Positions 13,701 to 22,500 of a stretch of DNA of 64,000 nt are shown in pieces. The translations under genes were made by a program, and so were the position numbers. Numbering within the stretch: the first letter of the stretch is position 1; each line of letters starts with the position of its first letter. The stretch spans positions 2,161,182-2,225,181 of the forward strand of contig NC_049980.1 in the NCBI RefSeq assembly GCF_000003815.2, in the 5' to 3' direction. The notes below the pieces were generated by a model. That model was not told the origin of the DNA, made no database searches, and saw only the letters and a list, made by a program, of their open reading frames with translations. The stretch is from Branchiostoma floridae. Taxonomy: Eukaryota > Chordata > Leptocardii > Amphioxiformes > Branchiostomatidae.

Positions 13701-15385
13701 TTTTTCACTTGTGTCTCTTCTGTATAGCCGTCTGACCGCTTTTGTGCTTCTTTAACCAACAAACATGTGGACGTAGCTGTTAAATACCTTCCTATAATAT
13801 CTTTAACTGTAAAAATAAATTAAAAAAGACCATGACAACAAGAGTATTACAAGCAAAAGTTCAAATCAAGCGTGAGTACTGGTATGGTTATCTCGGCCTG
13901 CTTGCCCGCTCTACGTGTCAGGCTCTTTCGAAGATCGTATCATGATATGCTATCAACAAAAAGATGCCATCATACAAATATCATAACATAAGCATTATAT
14001 CATATATATTTCCGACTCATAGAGCCTGCCTTTATGTTCGAGTTGTCCCCATGGTTATTACGATTATGGTAAACTGACCCAAGACCGACGAGAGCTGAGA
14101 TTTGATCTAATTATAAACTCACGTGCATGAAGCGATCAAACAATTGTCTGCATCACCTGTGCGTGACGCGCTGTTCTCTGGTTGCGACTGTGGCAGTTGC
14201 GACTGATATATTTCCCCTTTTCGTCAATATCGACAATATCAGGTAAAACTGAAACCATCACAACATCCTAAAAAATCATAAATCTATAACCTCATCATTA
14301 GACAAAAATTGCCGTAATGAACTCTGCTATGGGGGCAAATAAAACCTTACGACGATAGCGAAATTTTGAACATGTTCAAAATCCATTTCAGCTCTATTTT
14401 TCGCCATACGACGCTCCCCGATTTACTATGATCCACTGCGATTGGCGCAGGCACGCTCTTATGACCTCATCGTACGATGCACTACGCGCTTTGTGACCAC
14501 GGCTTTATATACTTAAACCATTGCTTCCGATTTTCTTCCGACTTACGTCGCACTGCGATTATCCTGCGCATCGGAAGGAATCGCAAGGAATCGTACGCGC
14601 TTTGTGACCGGGGCTTTACGGTAATAAGGTGCCATATAGGTACCAGGTAACACACCAACTATGTCACTCCCTGCAGGTGCCGTATAGCGCACCTGATATG
14701 TAGTAACCAGCTGCTCTTGAGCTCCGAGAAGTACTAGCAATGTTCGGGGGGGGGGGGGCGAGATCGTTGTGACACCGGAATGGTTTGATCCGCTCGGGTG
14801 GATGTTCGCACATGTGGCGGGTTCTTTAAAGGAGCCTTTAAGAGAGGCCACCAAATTCCACCCTTATCTCCTTACGTTTACCTTCCTCTTAATATCACAA
14901 ACTTACACATTGTCGAAAAGGTGGGGTCCTTCGTCTTCTACTGTCTCCGAAAAAGAAGTCAAACCCAATGGCTAAGTTTTGCTTTGTTTAGTTTATTTGA
15001 ATGTATCACCAGAGTTAGTCGCTTACTAAATGTATACTGTTTACCATTTTTTGTCACTTGCAATTAGCCCTCGGGCAGGAACTTGCAATAAACTTCCATT
15101 GTATGTCTATTCTGTAAACCTAATATTGTCTTGGAGGTCCTTTTAAATCATGAACGGTTATCATCGTCTTTACGTTTCACCATGAATGCAGTACTGACCG
15201 GTAGATTCCCTGGAGTTGTAAAAGGGGTTGGCGTGCAGCTGGTTGATGACGTCTTCTACCTGTCGGCCTCCCCTAGTCAGCTTTGGTTGGGTGCCCTGTG
15301 ACCCTCTGACCCCGTGGACCCCGGGGGTGTTGTTTCGGTCTGCCCGTAGGTTCCGGAGGGGTATGTCTGGAGCCCGCCCAGCCAT
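1563..15385 (-). CDS. Type II membrane protein: collagen-like, TM, coiled coil, Link domain (copy 1, 3' incomplete)
   Basis: Exons in reading order: 15385-15199, 5605-5516, 4026-3863, 3773-2612, 1758-1563. All junction phases agree (1,1,0,1). The start ATG has a strong GCCATGG context; the exon may extend further 5' as UTR. Residues 1-62 are hydrophilic. About 93-110 include WRSRVRDFLSRSR, a basic stop before one membrane helix (IVQGTVVMATLLTSLALILV). A roughly 387-residue coiled coil with many NxS/T sites then begins, so this side is extracellular. The last visible exon is the first half of a Link (hyaluronan-binding) domain: QVFHLQSPKGKYQYSF, EARQAC, GAVLAS..QLY, C.CGWMSD. The second Link exon is not seen; the sequence beyond is a CA repeat and a gap. 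The likely role is a cell-surface glycosaminoglycan receptor. The donor of the coil exon (AAG|GTTCGA) is weak and the acceptor before it lacks a good pyrimidine tract. Confidence 0.65.
1995..2155 (+). repeat. Interspersed repeat with CCCTCGGGCAAG...AATAAAC tail
   Basis: Begins near CCACTGTCTCCGAAAAAGA and ends CCCTCGGGCAAGACTTTG then AATAAAC. The same pieces recur at 4178-4225, 14930-15100, 21105-21145, 25430-25590 and reversed at 46317-46500. Likely the 3' part of a LINE or SINE family. Confidence 0.55.
2170..2360. repeat. Foldback repeat rich in TTCGCGGT / ACCGCGAA
   Basis: The left half has several TTCGCGG motifs next to TTTTAATTTCGC. The right half has CCGCGAACATTAATCC and CCGCGAACATTC in the opposite sense. 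This gives a short imperfect palindrome typical of small non-autonomous elements. Confidence 0.5.
2612..3773 (-). CDS. Coiled-coil exon, copy 1
   Basis: This exon codes for about 387 residues of heptad repeats in which a 21-residue unit (three heptads, 63 bases) recurs, for example LENRVSTFEERLENNSALGSH followed by LKNELSTLEERLKNRTALVGR. Leucine or valine fills the core positions. Asn-X-Ser/Thr sites such as NNS, NRT and NHS recur at the same place in the unit. A block of NNRSALV units is a shorter repeat. The likely function is a trimeric or dimeric stalk holding the Link domain off the membrane. Confidence 0.7.
3863..4026 (-). CDS. Transmembrane exon, copy 1
   Basis: Fifty-four codons plus two bases, between acceptor TGTATGTTACAG and donor GATGTG|GTAAAT. 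A basic stretch precedes a ~22-residue hydrophobic helix ending at NPDFDV. The positive side faces the N terminus, supporting type II topology. Confidence 0.7.
4466..4929. repeat. Inverted repeat pair, 25-base perfect arms
   Basis: GGCCGATGACGTAATGGCCT at 4466 and onward has its exact complement at 4905-4929 (AGGCCATTACGTCATCGGCC). Only copy 1 has both arms. It lies in a segment that differs structurally between the two copies and may mark a small mobile element. Between the arms is a segment (about 4645-4770) shared with copy 2. Confidence 0.55.
5516..5605 (-). CDS. Short collagen-like exon, copy 1
   Basis: Ninety bases coding for GPGDRGPNGHQG then an interrupted G-X-Y run. It is flanked by acceptor GTTGAAACAG and donor TCTTCAG|GTCAGT, phase 1 on both sides. 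On the N-terminal (cytoplasmic) side of the TM, so a functional triple helix is doubtful. Confidence 0.6.
5838..6460 (+). mobile_element. Decayed LINE reverse transcriptase fragment, copy 1
   Basis: Reads LLYADDVVISSGSDTGLQNA, the RT palm motif with the YADD catalytic pair. After a frame change comes YLGLEFTSSGSFSLVKKQLS, KARKAMYTLE and PILLYGCEIWGTES, typical of the C-terminal part of non-LTR retrotransposon ORF2. About 200 codons, frameshifted and truncated at both ends. It lies on the strand opposite the Link gene, in the intron before its first exon. Confidence 0.8.
6660..7240. repeat. Tandem repeat, unit about 160 bases
   Basis: Units begin CTGTACCCTGGTATTACAAC and contain GAGCTGAAATTTG, CAACAAAATGCTTATTTTTG and TTTTGACCAAAAAAGGACAC. 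They recur near 6688, 6852, 7012 and 7174, with a weaker unit before. Present only in copy 1. Confidence 0.85.
7197..8522. repeat. Two tandem ~600-base units with CCAAT and AT-rich boxes
   Basis: Units at about 7197-7779 and 7815-8522 share TTTGGTATAGATAGGCAT, AGCCAATCAGCGAAGAGGA, GGCTAATTAATATT..ATAAGCGG, CATTTTAG.CTATT.AGAAGGCT and GCTGCG..GTTAGC, in the same order. The first has a TATA-like GTATATAGC. The CCAAT/TATA arrangement resembles a promoter or an LTR, but no gene follows. Confidence 0.6.
8523..9760. other. Copy-1-only spacer, no gene seen
   Basis: Rest of the 3.3-kb segment absent from copy 2. A hairpin with about 19-base arms (ACTGAAAATTGTTAATGAC and its near complement) lies at 9472-9517. 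No coding region recognised. Confidence 0.4.
9833..12411. mobile_element. Hairpin-ended repeat insertion, 2.6 kb (copy 1 only)
   Basis: Absent from copy 2, where AGACTGTATTTT runs straight into ACTCAATGG. The left end has a hairpin (CCCTTCGTGAAACGAAGGG) and the right end repeats its arm (TTTCACGAAGG). The interior has the family words TATGTGGGTAG, GCGCTCTAGCGGC, GGTACTGCAGCGG, AACTTCCGGTTTTGC and TTTGCAT. No ORF of note. Confidence 0.65.
12650..12800. repeat. C-rich degenerate repeat (GCGATCTCGCCCCC)
   Basis: Short repeated units of AGCGATCTCGCCCCC with long C-runs, alternating with GGGGCGAAATCA. Also at 22978-23130. The G-rich strand could form quadruplexes. Confidence 0.7.
13553..14615. 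mobile_element. PIF/Harbinger-type non-autonomous DNA transposon (copy 1 only)
   Basis: Starts AGCCCCGGTCACAAAGCGCG and ends with its complement CGCGCTTTGTGACCGGGGCT. The inverted match extends to over 30 bases. TTA flanks both sides and occurs once in the empty copy-2 site (ATCTTACGG at about 25105). A 3-bp TTA/TAA duplication is the Harbinger hallmark. No transposase ORF. Subterminal relatives of the end sequence occur inside (for example 14461-14508). Confidence 0.8.
15199..15385 (-). CDS. First coding exon of the Link/coiled-coil gene, copy 1
   Basis: Starts MAGRAPDIPLRNLRAD with a strong Kozak context and ends REST with donor GTCAGTACTG, nearly the same donor as the next exon. Residues GVHGVRGSQG are weakly collagen-like. 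An in-frame ATG 57 bases upstream (15442) is possible. In copy 2 a one-base insertion breaks the frame between the two ATGs, which favours the downstream start. Confidence 0.6.
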
Positions 15386-17431
15386 GGCACCAGGATGTAC
15401 CGAGTGGCCAGGAACAGATTGTGACACAATATCAACTTGCATCTCTAAAAACAACCGCTATTAGTCTGTAACGTTGCTTTGGTAGACCTTGATCTACAGT
15501 AAGTTATTCATTAAATCCAGGAAGAATTGTTGAGATAATCCTTGTCGTATGTTTGTACAGACCTTCGTTAGATGTGTCACAGCAAACAGCTTGTGGAAAT
15601 CTCGTCTTCTCCTATAACGTTAGATGTTGATGAAGACATGGATTTGGACACACGCACGACATGTAGACCAATTGGTAGTGAAAACTTGGCGTCTTTGTTT
15701 GCTTGTTTGTCTGTTACACAGACTGAAAGCTATTGTTTTTGGCTTGTGTTTCTCTTTCAATTTGTTCTTACTGACTGGTTACGTTCACTAAGGTTAGACA
15801 TCCAGGTAAACAATATCTAAAGGCAATTCAATCTCTACAACTGGATAATATGGAATATTTACTTCTCGACGTTTCGAATGACATGCATCACTCTTCTTCA
15901 GTCCCATTCGAGGGACGTTTCTAACCGAGGTAGTTACTCATTTTCACCAGAGTTGAGTGAGGAAAGTCGTGTAAAATGCTTTCAGAAAGGCACGAGAGCA
16001 ATGACATGACAGAATTTGAACCTAGGGCCGCTGGGATCTGGATCAAACTCCCTGCCACTACGGTACACGGCCCCATGGCGTTTGTGGTGGTGTGTGTCTG
16101 TAATTACATGAATAGAGAGATGAGATGGGAGGCAGAATATGGTGGAAACAGAGATAGCTGCCCCGGGTCCAAAGTTGCTTCCATGTTGATTTCGCTGTGG
16201 TCTGGTGTTACAAAGCGTCAAAGGCTGGAATTATCGAAGAATTCACACCATTGAAAAAAACAATAACAAAAAACTCTAGTATGTTCTTGAGATGGAGGTG
16301 ATCTTCCATTTCATATTCCGTTTCAAAGCGTATACGTATCTTATATGGTAAACACACATAAAACAGTAGCCTTTCAATATTTTTTTCAACCCAGACAAGC
16401 GCTACTTTCGTGCAGGATAGTCTTCCCCTATGAGGCACGAGTTGTACAACGTTATCGTACAACATGTCTCCCCAGACAAACAACAATACATTTGACAGTA
16501 CTAGTCAGGTAAGAAGGTAACACATAGCTTTTTTCTTATTATATCGTAATAATGTTTAGTGCAATTGCAAGCCCGAGTATAAGCAACACACATGATAAGA
16601 AAAAATACAGTGATACTAAGAACTACATTCCATGTTATGCTACAGTTTTGTCGGGTTTCACTTCTTTTTTTAATGCAGTGGAAGACGAATTCTATATGTG
16701 AATTCTTTGATTTTGATAGCAGAATTGTTTCTCGTTGTCAGGGGTAGTTTTCCCATTGTGAGGAATATTGTTCAGGCTGCCCAATGCAGAGGAACAGCAA
16801 ACAGTGTCTGCTGACTACATTTTTGTCTTGGCTAAGAATATATAACAGCTCAAAACTTAACAGCTTTACAGTAACGTGCGATATCCCGGTATATAGATAT
16901 AATTTTCTCTCATAGTGGAGGATTGCAAAGTGGGAGCACGCACATTTGGAGTAACTCTTTTGAGCTGTTGGGGGGGGGGGGGTAGTGTGCGTTTGCTGGC
17001 AATTGTGGACATTTCAGCATTTTAGCAAGGATTTTTTATCTCCTCCTTAATTTTAGTGATGTAAGAATTGTAAAGTCCCTGAACTCTGACAGGCAAATGA
17101 TCACAAATGTTCCCGCTGTGAAGGCCAGGGTTTACCTATCCGGCGTTATCTCGTCCGGTGTCGGGCACAGGTGTGTGCACAGGTAACAGGGCAGGTACCG
17201 CACCTGCAGGACTTCCCAGGTAACATACCTGTCCATGTGCGCAAGATGTTTCATTTGAAAAGAAAGAGTGAGTAGAGGATTTTTTTTCGTATTCGTTTAT
17301 GTAATGCGTTCCCTTTTATCTATGATACACTTTCCTACAGCTAGAGTACTACTCCCGGTTCCTTGCTATATTTTGCTACAGCTAGAACCATTAAAGCCGT
17401 TTCTGCCCATCTCCTCACAGGTACGTACAAC
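15386..17431. promoter_or_regulatory. Divergent 5' region between the Link gene and GH81 exon 1 (copy 1)
   Basis: About 2 kb separates two outward-facing first coding exons. The stretch just upstream of GH81 exon 1 (17145-17245) is dense in CACCTG/CAGGTA-type E-box-like motifs and is kept almost unchanged in copy 2 (27350-27460), although neighbouring spacer varies. The promoter role is an inference. Confidence 0.35.
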
Positions 17432-17705
17432 ATGCCGGGCCGTTGGAGTGTAGTCCTCGGGCTGCTGGCGTGCCTCTTCCCGCAGAGCCATGCGGCCCTA
17501 CCCCACGGCTGCGTGGTCCTGGAGGACCGGACATTCTCTACGGAAGACGTCTCGGGCATCTTTGGGGTGAACCGGATCCTGCAGACGGAGGCCCCGCCGC
17601 AGCGTGTCGGTACGATGCGCGACCAGGGCCCGCTGCCCACCGGACACTTTGCCACCAACCAGATCAAACCGCACACCGCGCCCATGAGACTCTTCCCGTA
17701 CTCTG
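17432..17705 (+). CDS. Second copy of GH81 exon 1 (signal peptide), copy-1 haplotype
   Basis: This 274-base exon codes for 91 residues and ends in phase 1 at TCTG|GTAAGC. It is nearly identical to 27644-27917: visible replacements are Val/Ile in the signal peptide and Arg/Gln after VVLED. No exon 2 follows before the N gap at 19442, so as assembled it is an orphan first exon. It is either the other allele of the GH81 gene or the remnant of a tandem duplication. A splice acceptor (CTCCTCACAG) lies just 5' of the ATG, so a non-coding first exon may exist further upstream. Confidence 0.75.
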
Positions 17706-17781
17706 GTAAGCGCAGATATAACAGTGTAGAATGGGCAATGTAGAAAAAGCACGTGCACGTGCATGTAGGTAAATGCTAATT

Positions 17782-18843
17782 ACCTCCATGAAATGTCATG
17801 GAGGTTATATTTTACCCTGCGTTTGTGTGTGTGTCTGTCTGTCTGTCAACAAGATAACTCAAGAACGGCTGGATGGATTGGTTTCATACTTGGTGTGTTG
17901 GTAGGGTGTGATGAAAGCTGGAAGTGATTAGATTTTGGGCCCCCTAGCGGCTTCCCTTGGTACTGCAGCGCAACTTCCGGTTTTGCTATCTCGTGTTCTG
18001 AACAAGCTATGGTCCCAATTTTTGGGTGTTAGATAGCTCTTGCGCTCAGGAATGAGTGACATAAGTTTATGCCCCCTAGCGTTTAGTTTTGGGATAGCAG
18101 GGGCATTTTTGTTAAAAACTTCTGAAGACGATAACTCAAGCAGGGAACAGCGGATTTTCATAATTTTTGGTATGTAGGTACCTCAGACAATGTTGTACAA
18201 AATGAAATACTAATTATGCAAAATTATATTACATTTGCATAATTAATGAGAATATTCTATCATAGCAGTTTTTTCTATGTATCTCTTGTCCCTGACGTGA
18301 TATGGTCTTGACATTTGGGTGGTAGATAGCTTTCAGTGTCATGACAAAGTGGGGCAAGTTTCAGCCCCCTAACATTCAAATTGGGAACTGCAGGGGCGTT
18401 TTTGTCAAGACATTCCAATGAGGATAACTGTAGAAAGGATTGACGGATTGGCATCATATTAGGCATGCGGGTACCTTAGGCAAAGATGTTCATAATGATA
18501 TACATGTTACGCAAATGAGAGCTTAATTTGCATAATTAATGAGGAAATTGTATAATTCCATTGTTTTCAATAACTGGACTTCAATAAATGTAACACATGT
18601 TAATTATGATAAGTAGAATATAAGCAGATACCAAATATGGTAATGAGGAACTTTTTTGCATGATTTATGTAAAAATTGCAAAACCGCTTTATGATCAATA
18701 ATGGGAATTTTATAATTGTGACATGTGTACGTTAGTCAATGATAAACAACACCATGCATAAATTATGTAAATGTGTTAGTCAATTGCATGAAATTTATGA
18801 AAGCTCTAAATTTTCATGGAGGTATGAGGTCGCCGAACTCTAG
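17782..18843. mobile_element. Hairpin-ended repeat insertion, 1.06 kb (copy 1 only)
   Basis: Copy 2 reads GCTAATTTAGAG across the site. The left end ACCTCCATGAAATGTCATGGAGGT is a hairpin. The right end contains the same arm (TTTTCATGGAGGT) followed by ATGAGGTCGCCGAACTCTAG. The target is a TTT run with no clear duplication. The interior words match the other family members (GGATTGGTTTCATACTTGGT, CCCCCTAGCGGC). Confidence 0.75.
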
Positions 18844-19441
18844 TTTAGAGAATGTAACGTTACATGTAGGTAAACGCTAAGTTTATTAACAAAATTTAAT
18901 CATAAGAGATATCGCACACTCATGAAATTAGCACACCGCTTTACGTAGTGAATCATAATGATCTTAGGCTCAGTTTACAAGAGGCAAAAATGGCGACGCG
19001 CTGTGGCTGTGGTTTTATTTTCGCAAATTATTAACTTCAAACCAACTTCCTACGTATCTATATAGCCGGTATAACTGCCCTTCGGCGTAACACACCAGCT
19101 TCAACGTTTCCCTCTTTCTTAACCCTAATATCTTTTTTACTGATTACTTGAAGGTTGTTGCTGCTGTAGTCCTTGTAGTGCTTACTGGCACATATGTCAG
19201 AGTTAGTTTCCTGTTTCAGTAGCAGGGTAGTTTTTATAGTGAGGGGTTGCTAGCCATTTCCCTTTAACGTGCTCGTGGTACCTCCCCGAATACGAGACTC
19301 CCATTTTAGATCATTTTACGTTCAGTTGAAAATACGATGCAACTCCCAACGATATGTTCTGACACCGCGCCTCCCAGTTAACCCTACGTCACATTACCCA
19401 GGGGGTCCGCTACTCTCCAAGCAGAGGTTAGGCTCCGGCTG

Positions 19442-19541
19442 NNNNNNNNNNNNNNNNNNNNNNNNNNNNNNNNNNNNNNNNNNNNNNNNNNNNNNNNNNN
19501 NNNNNNNNNNNNNNNNNNNNNNNNNNNNNNNNNNNNNNNNN
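19442..19541. other. Assembly gap (100 N) between the two copies
   Basis: The left contig ends at GGCTCCGGCTG, inside the left arm of an inverted repeat present complete at 28637-28848. The right contig begins within the coil exon of copy 2. Confidence 0.99.
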
Positions 19542-22500
19542 GGTTCGACTGTTGGAATTTTGTTGATTGCACATCGTCATGGGCTGTTTGCTTCTTGTCC
19601 GGGTCAAGACCAAGGGCTGACTGGCTGGACAGTTCTTCGCGGTTTTCCAGGCGTTGCTCAAGGATCGATACTTGGTTCTCCAGACGACTGACCAGTGCCA
19701 ATCGGCTTTCGAGACGTTCTTCAAGGGTCGATACTTGGACCCCCAGAAGTCTGGTCAGCGCTGAGCGGGTCTTGCTGTGTCCCTCCAGGGTCAACACTTG
19801 TTGTTCCAGGCGGCTTAAGAGCGCAGCGTTGGGGTGGTTTGGACTCGATAGTTGAAGTTCCTGGAGACGGCTGACCAGTGCTGTACGATTCTCAAGGCGT
19901 TCCACAAGGGTTGAGAACTCGTTCTTCAAATGACTGCTCAGCGCTGAGTTGTTCTCTAGACGTTCCTCAAAGGTGGACACGCGGTTCTCAAGAAGGTTGA
20001 CCAGTGTTGAGCAGCTCTTACCGCGATCTTCGTGGACCATTAGCTTCTTCTTCAGAGTTCCCATCAGGGCTGCATGGTTATCAGAGCGTTCCTCAAGGGT
20101 CGATACTCGGTTTCCAAGAGGGCCGACAATGGCTGTATGGTTTGCAAAGCTTTCCGCCAGGGTGGATATTCGGTTCTCCAAAAGGTGGACTAGTTCTGGA
20201 CGGTACGTACGATTAGTAGGTCCCTCTCCTGTTGATAGCGCGTTCTTGAACTGGCCGGCCAGTGCAGAGTGGTCCTGGGTGAGGATTTGACGGTCCACCA
20301 GATGGTTGACCAGTACTGAGCTGTTGTTGACCAGTACTGAGCTGTTGTTGACCAGTACTGAGCTGTTGTTGACCAGTACTGAGCTGTTGTCAAGTCGCTT
20401 CTCGGAGACAGATACTTTGTTTTCTTGAGGACCGACGAATCCTGATTGGCTCTCAGCTTGTTCCTTAAGGGTGGAGATGGCGTCCTCCAGACGCCTGACG
20501 GCAGCTTCGCGGTTTTCAAGACGATTCCCGAGGATGAACACTTGTTTCTGAAGACGGCCGACCAGTGCTGATCGGCTAACGAGCTGTGTCAAAAGTAAAC
20601 GGAATAGACGTTTTGGCCAACATGTTTTAATTTCTGGATGAATTGGCTTTATCTCTTGCTTGGCATTTGCTACATAAAAACTTTGCTGATGAAGGTACGC
20701 CAAGGCATTTTTCTTTTCATTTAAAAGCTACACACCCTAATGTCAGAAGAAAGGGGGAAGCAAAAAGAAATTTACCACATCAAAATCCGGATTTGGAGTG
20801 ATGATTTGCACCAGGATGAGTGCTAGAGATGTTATCAACGTTGCCATGACGACGGTCCCCTTTACAATGTTGACCAGCCGGGAGCGTGACAGAAAATCAC
20901 GTACTCGACTCCGCCAGCCATTTTCTCCGTCTGGTTCGTCTGTAACATATATACAGTGATAGTTTGGAAACAATGTATCCTATTTTCACGGGAGTTCGAC
21001 CGTTTCGACCTTATTCCACTCAACATCTGCTCGGAGATGAAGTCTTATATGAATGAACCCAATAACTTACTGTTTACCATTATTTGTCTGTTTTTTTTTG
21101 TCACTTGCAATTAGCCCTCGGGCAAGAATTTGCAATAAACTTGTCAAACGTATTATTGTATTTTACAAGCCAAAATGTACGTCCACTATCCCTCAGCATC
21201 AGAAAATTCTCAATTCTTTATTTTCCAGTAGTTTACTCATTAAAAAGTTGATGTACGTCAATTTTTACATTGATCCGCCTAATATGACCCTGTAGACACG
21301 TGCGTGAACCTCCCCACCACCATTGTTTTGATTTCGTTCCGTCGCCGCGCGGTTTACTCGCAGGCAAGCTTATTCATGTTCAGTCTCCCGGGGACTATGG
21401 CTTCGTAGACAGCTCACAATGCGACACTTGTTTACATTATATCAACAAACCGTTTTTAGTTCAGGTATCATTCTCTGTTTTATTTTCCTTCCGCCAGGGG
21501 GGTTGACTCACGCTCACTGTATATAAATAATTATTTTTATTATAGTTCTGTGTATTATTTTCAATTCTTGATTTAGTGGCGGCGCTAAAATAAGTTGGGT
21601 GCAACCTGAGTCCGTCGTCACTTCGTCCTCGTCCCTTTATTTGTATCATTACAAACATTTTCTCTTTCAATAGAAATAAATAAATAAAAAAACACATGTA
21701 TACTCAGTACTGACCTGAAGACTCGTTAGAGCCGCGCGCCCCCTGTCCCTCGCTACTACCCTGGTGGCCGTTTGGACCGCGGTCTCCGGGGACATTATCA
21801 CGGTCTGTTTCAACACAGAATTTTATTATCTTCGGGAGTAGGGGGTAATTTCTATAAGCTAATTCAATGCATGTACGCAACCCCCCAAACATGTTAAAAC
21901 CTCAACTGGTCTAACGCCATTGTTTGGAAGTCAGACAGGGCTGCAATTTCAGCCCTACTCTGATTTATTTCTGAACGACATTGTACATGTGCTTCAGCAC
22001 TTGATGATGCTGAATGCTCTCCACCTTCTTTACACAACCTTTTAGTATCATGCCTGTCATACGCAGATGATGTTGTTATCTCCTCTGGATCAGATACAGG
22101 ACTGCAAAATGCCCTAAATAGATTACGAAACTTTTGTGTCAAGTGGAAACTTGATGTTAACCTAAAACAAAAAAATCCGGCCGGTCCTTCCCAAAACAAA
22201 AATTATTGTTCGGAGAAGCAATAGTGGACATCGTTCATTGCTACTGTTACTTGGGCCTAGAGTTTACTTCATTGGGCAGTTTTTCCCTGGTCAAAAAACA
22301 GCTTTCACGCAAAGCACGCAAAGCTATGTACACTCTAGAACCGTTCACAGGTCTCACCAAAATGACTGCTAAAATATTTCATTCCTGCATTAACGTTAAA
22401 CCAATCCTTTTATAGTTAAGTTAATCCTTTTATATGGATGCGAAATTTGGGGCACTGAATCCATCAATGACAGTTCCCCAATCGAAATCTCGCATAATCG

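Larger units (their letters stand above)
12638..14779. mobile_element. Outer element with CCGGTGTCACA ends, copy 1
   Basis: The left end CCGGTGTCACAGCGATCTCG and right end CGAGATCGTTGTGACACCGG are inverted repeats, each followed inward by a C- or G-run. It contains the nested insertion 13553-14615; without it the element is about 1.08 kb. The copy-2 counterpart is 22968-25269. Confidence 0.6.
2644..19441 (+). repeat. Duplicated locus, copy 1
   Basis: Collinear with 19542-28668. Shared segments include 2644-4255, 5225-6440, 9761-9832, 12412-13552, 14616-17781 and 18844-19441. Copy-1-only segments include 6441-9760, 9833-12411, the insertion 13553-14615 and the insertion 17782-18843. Confidence 0.85.
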
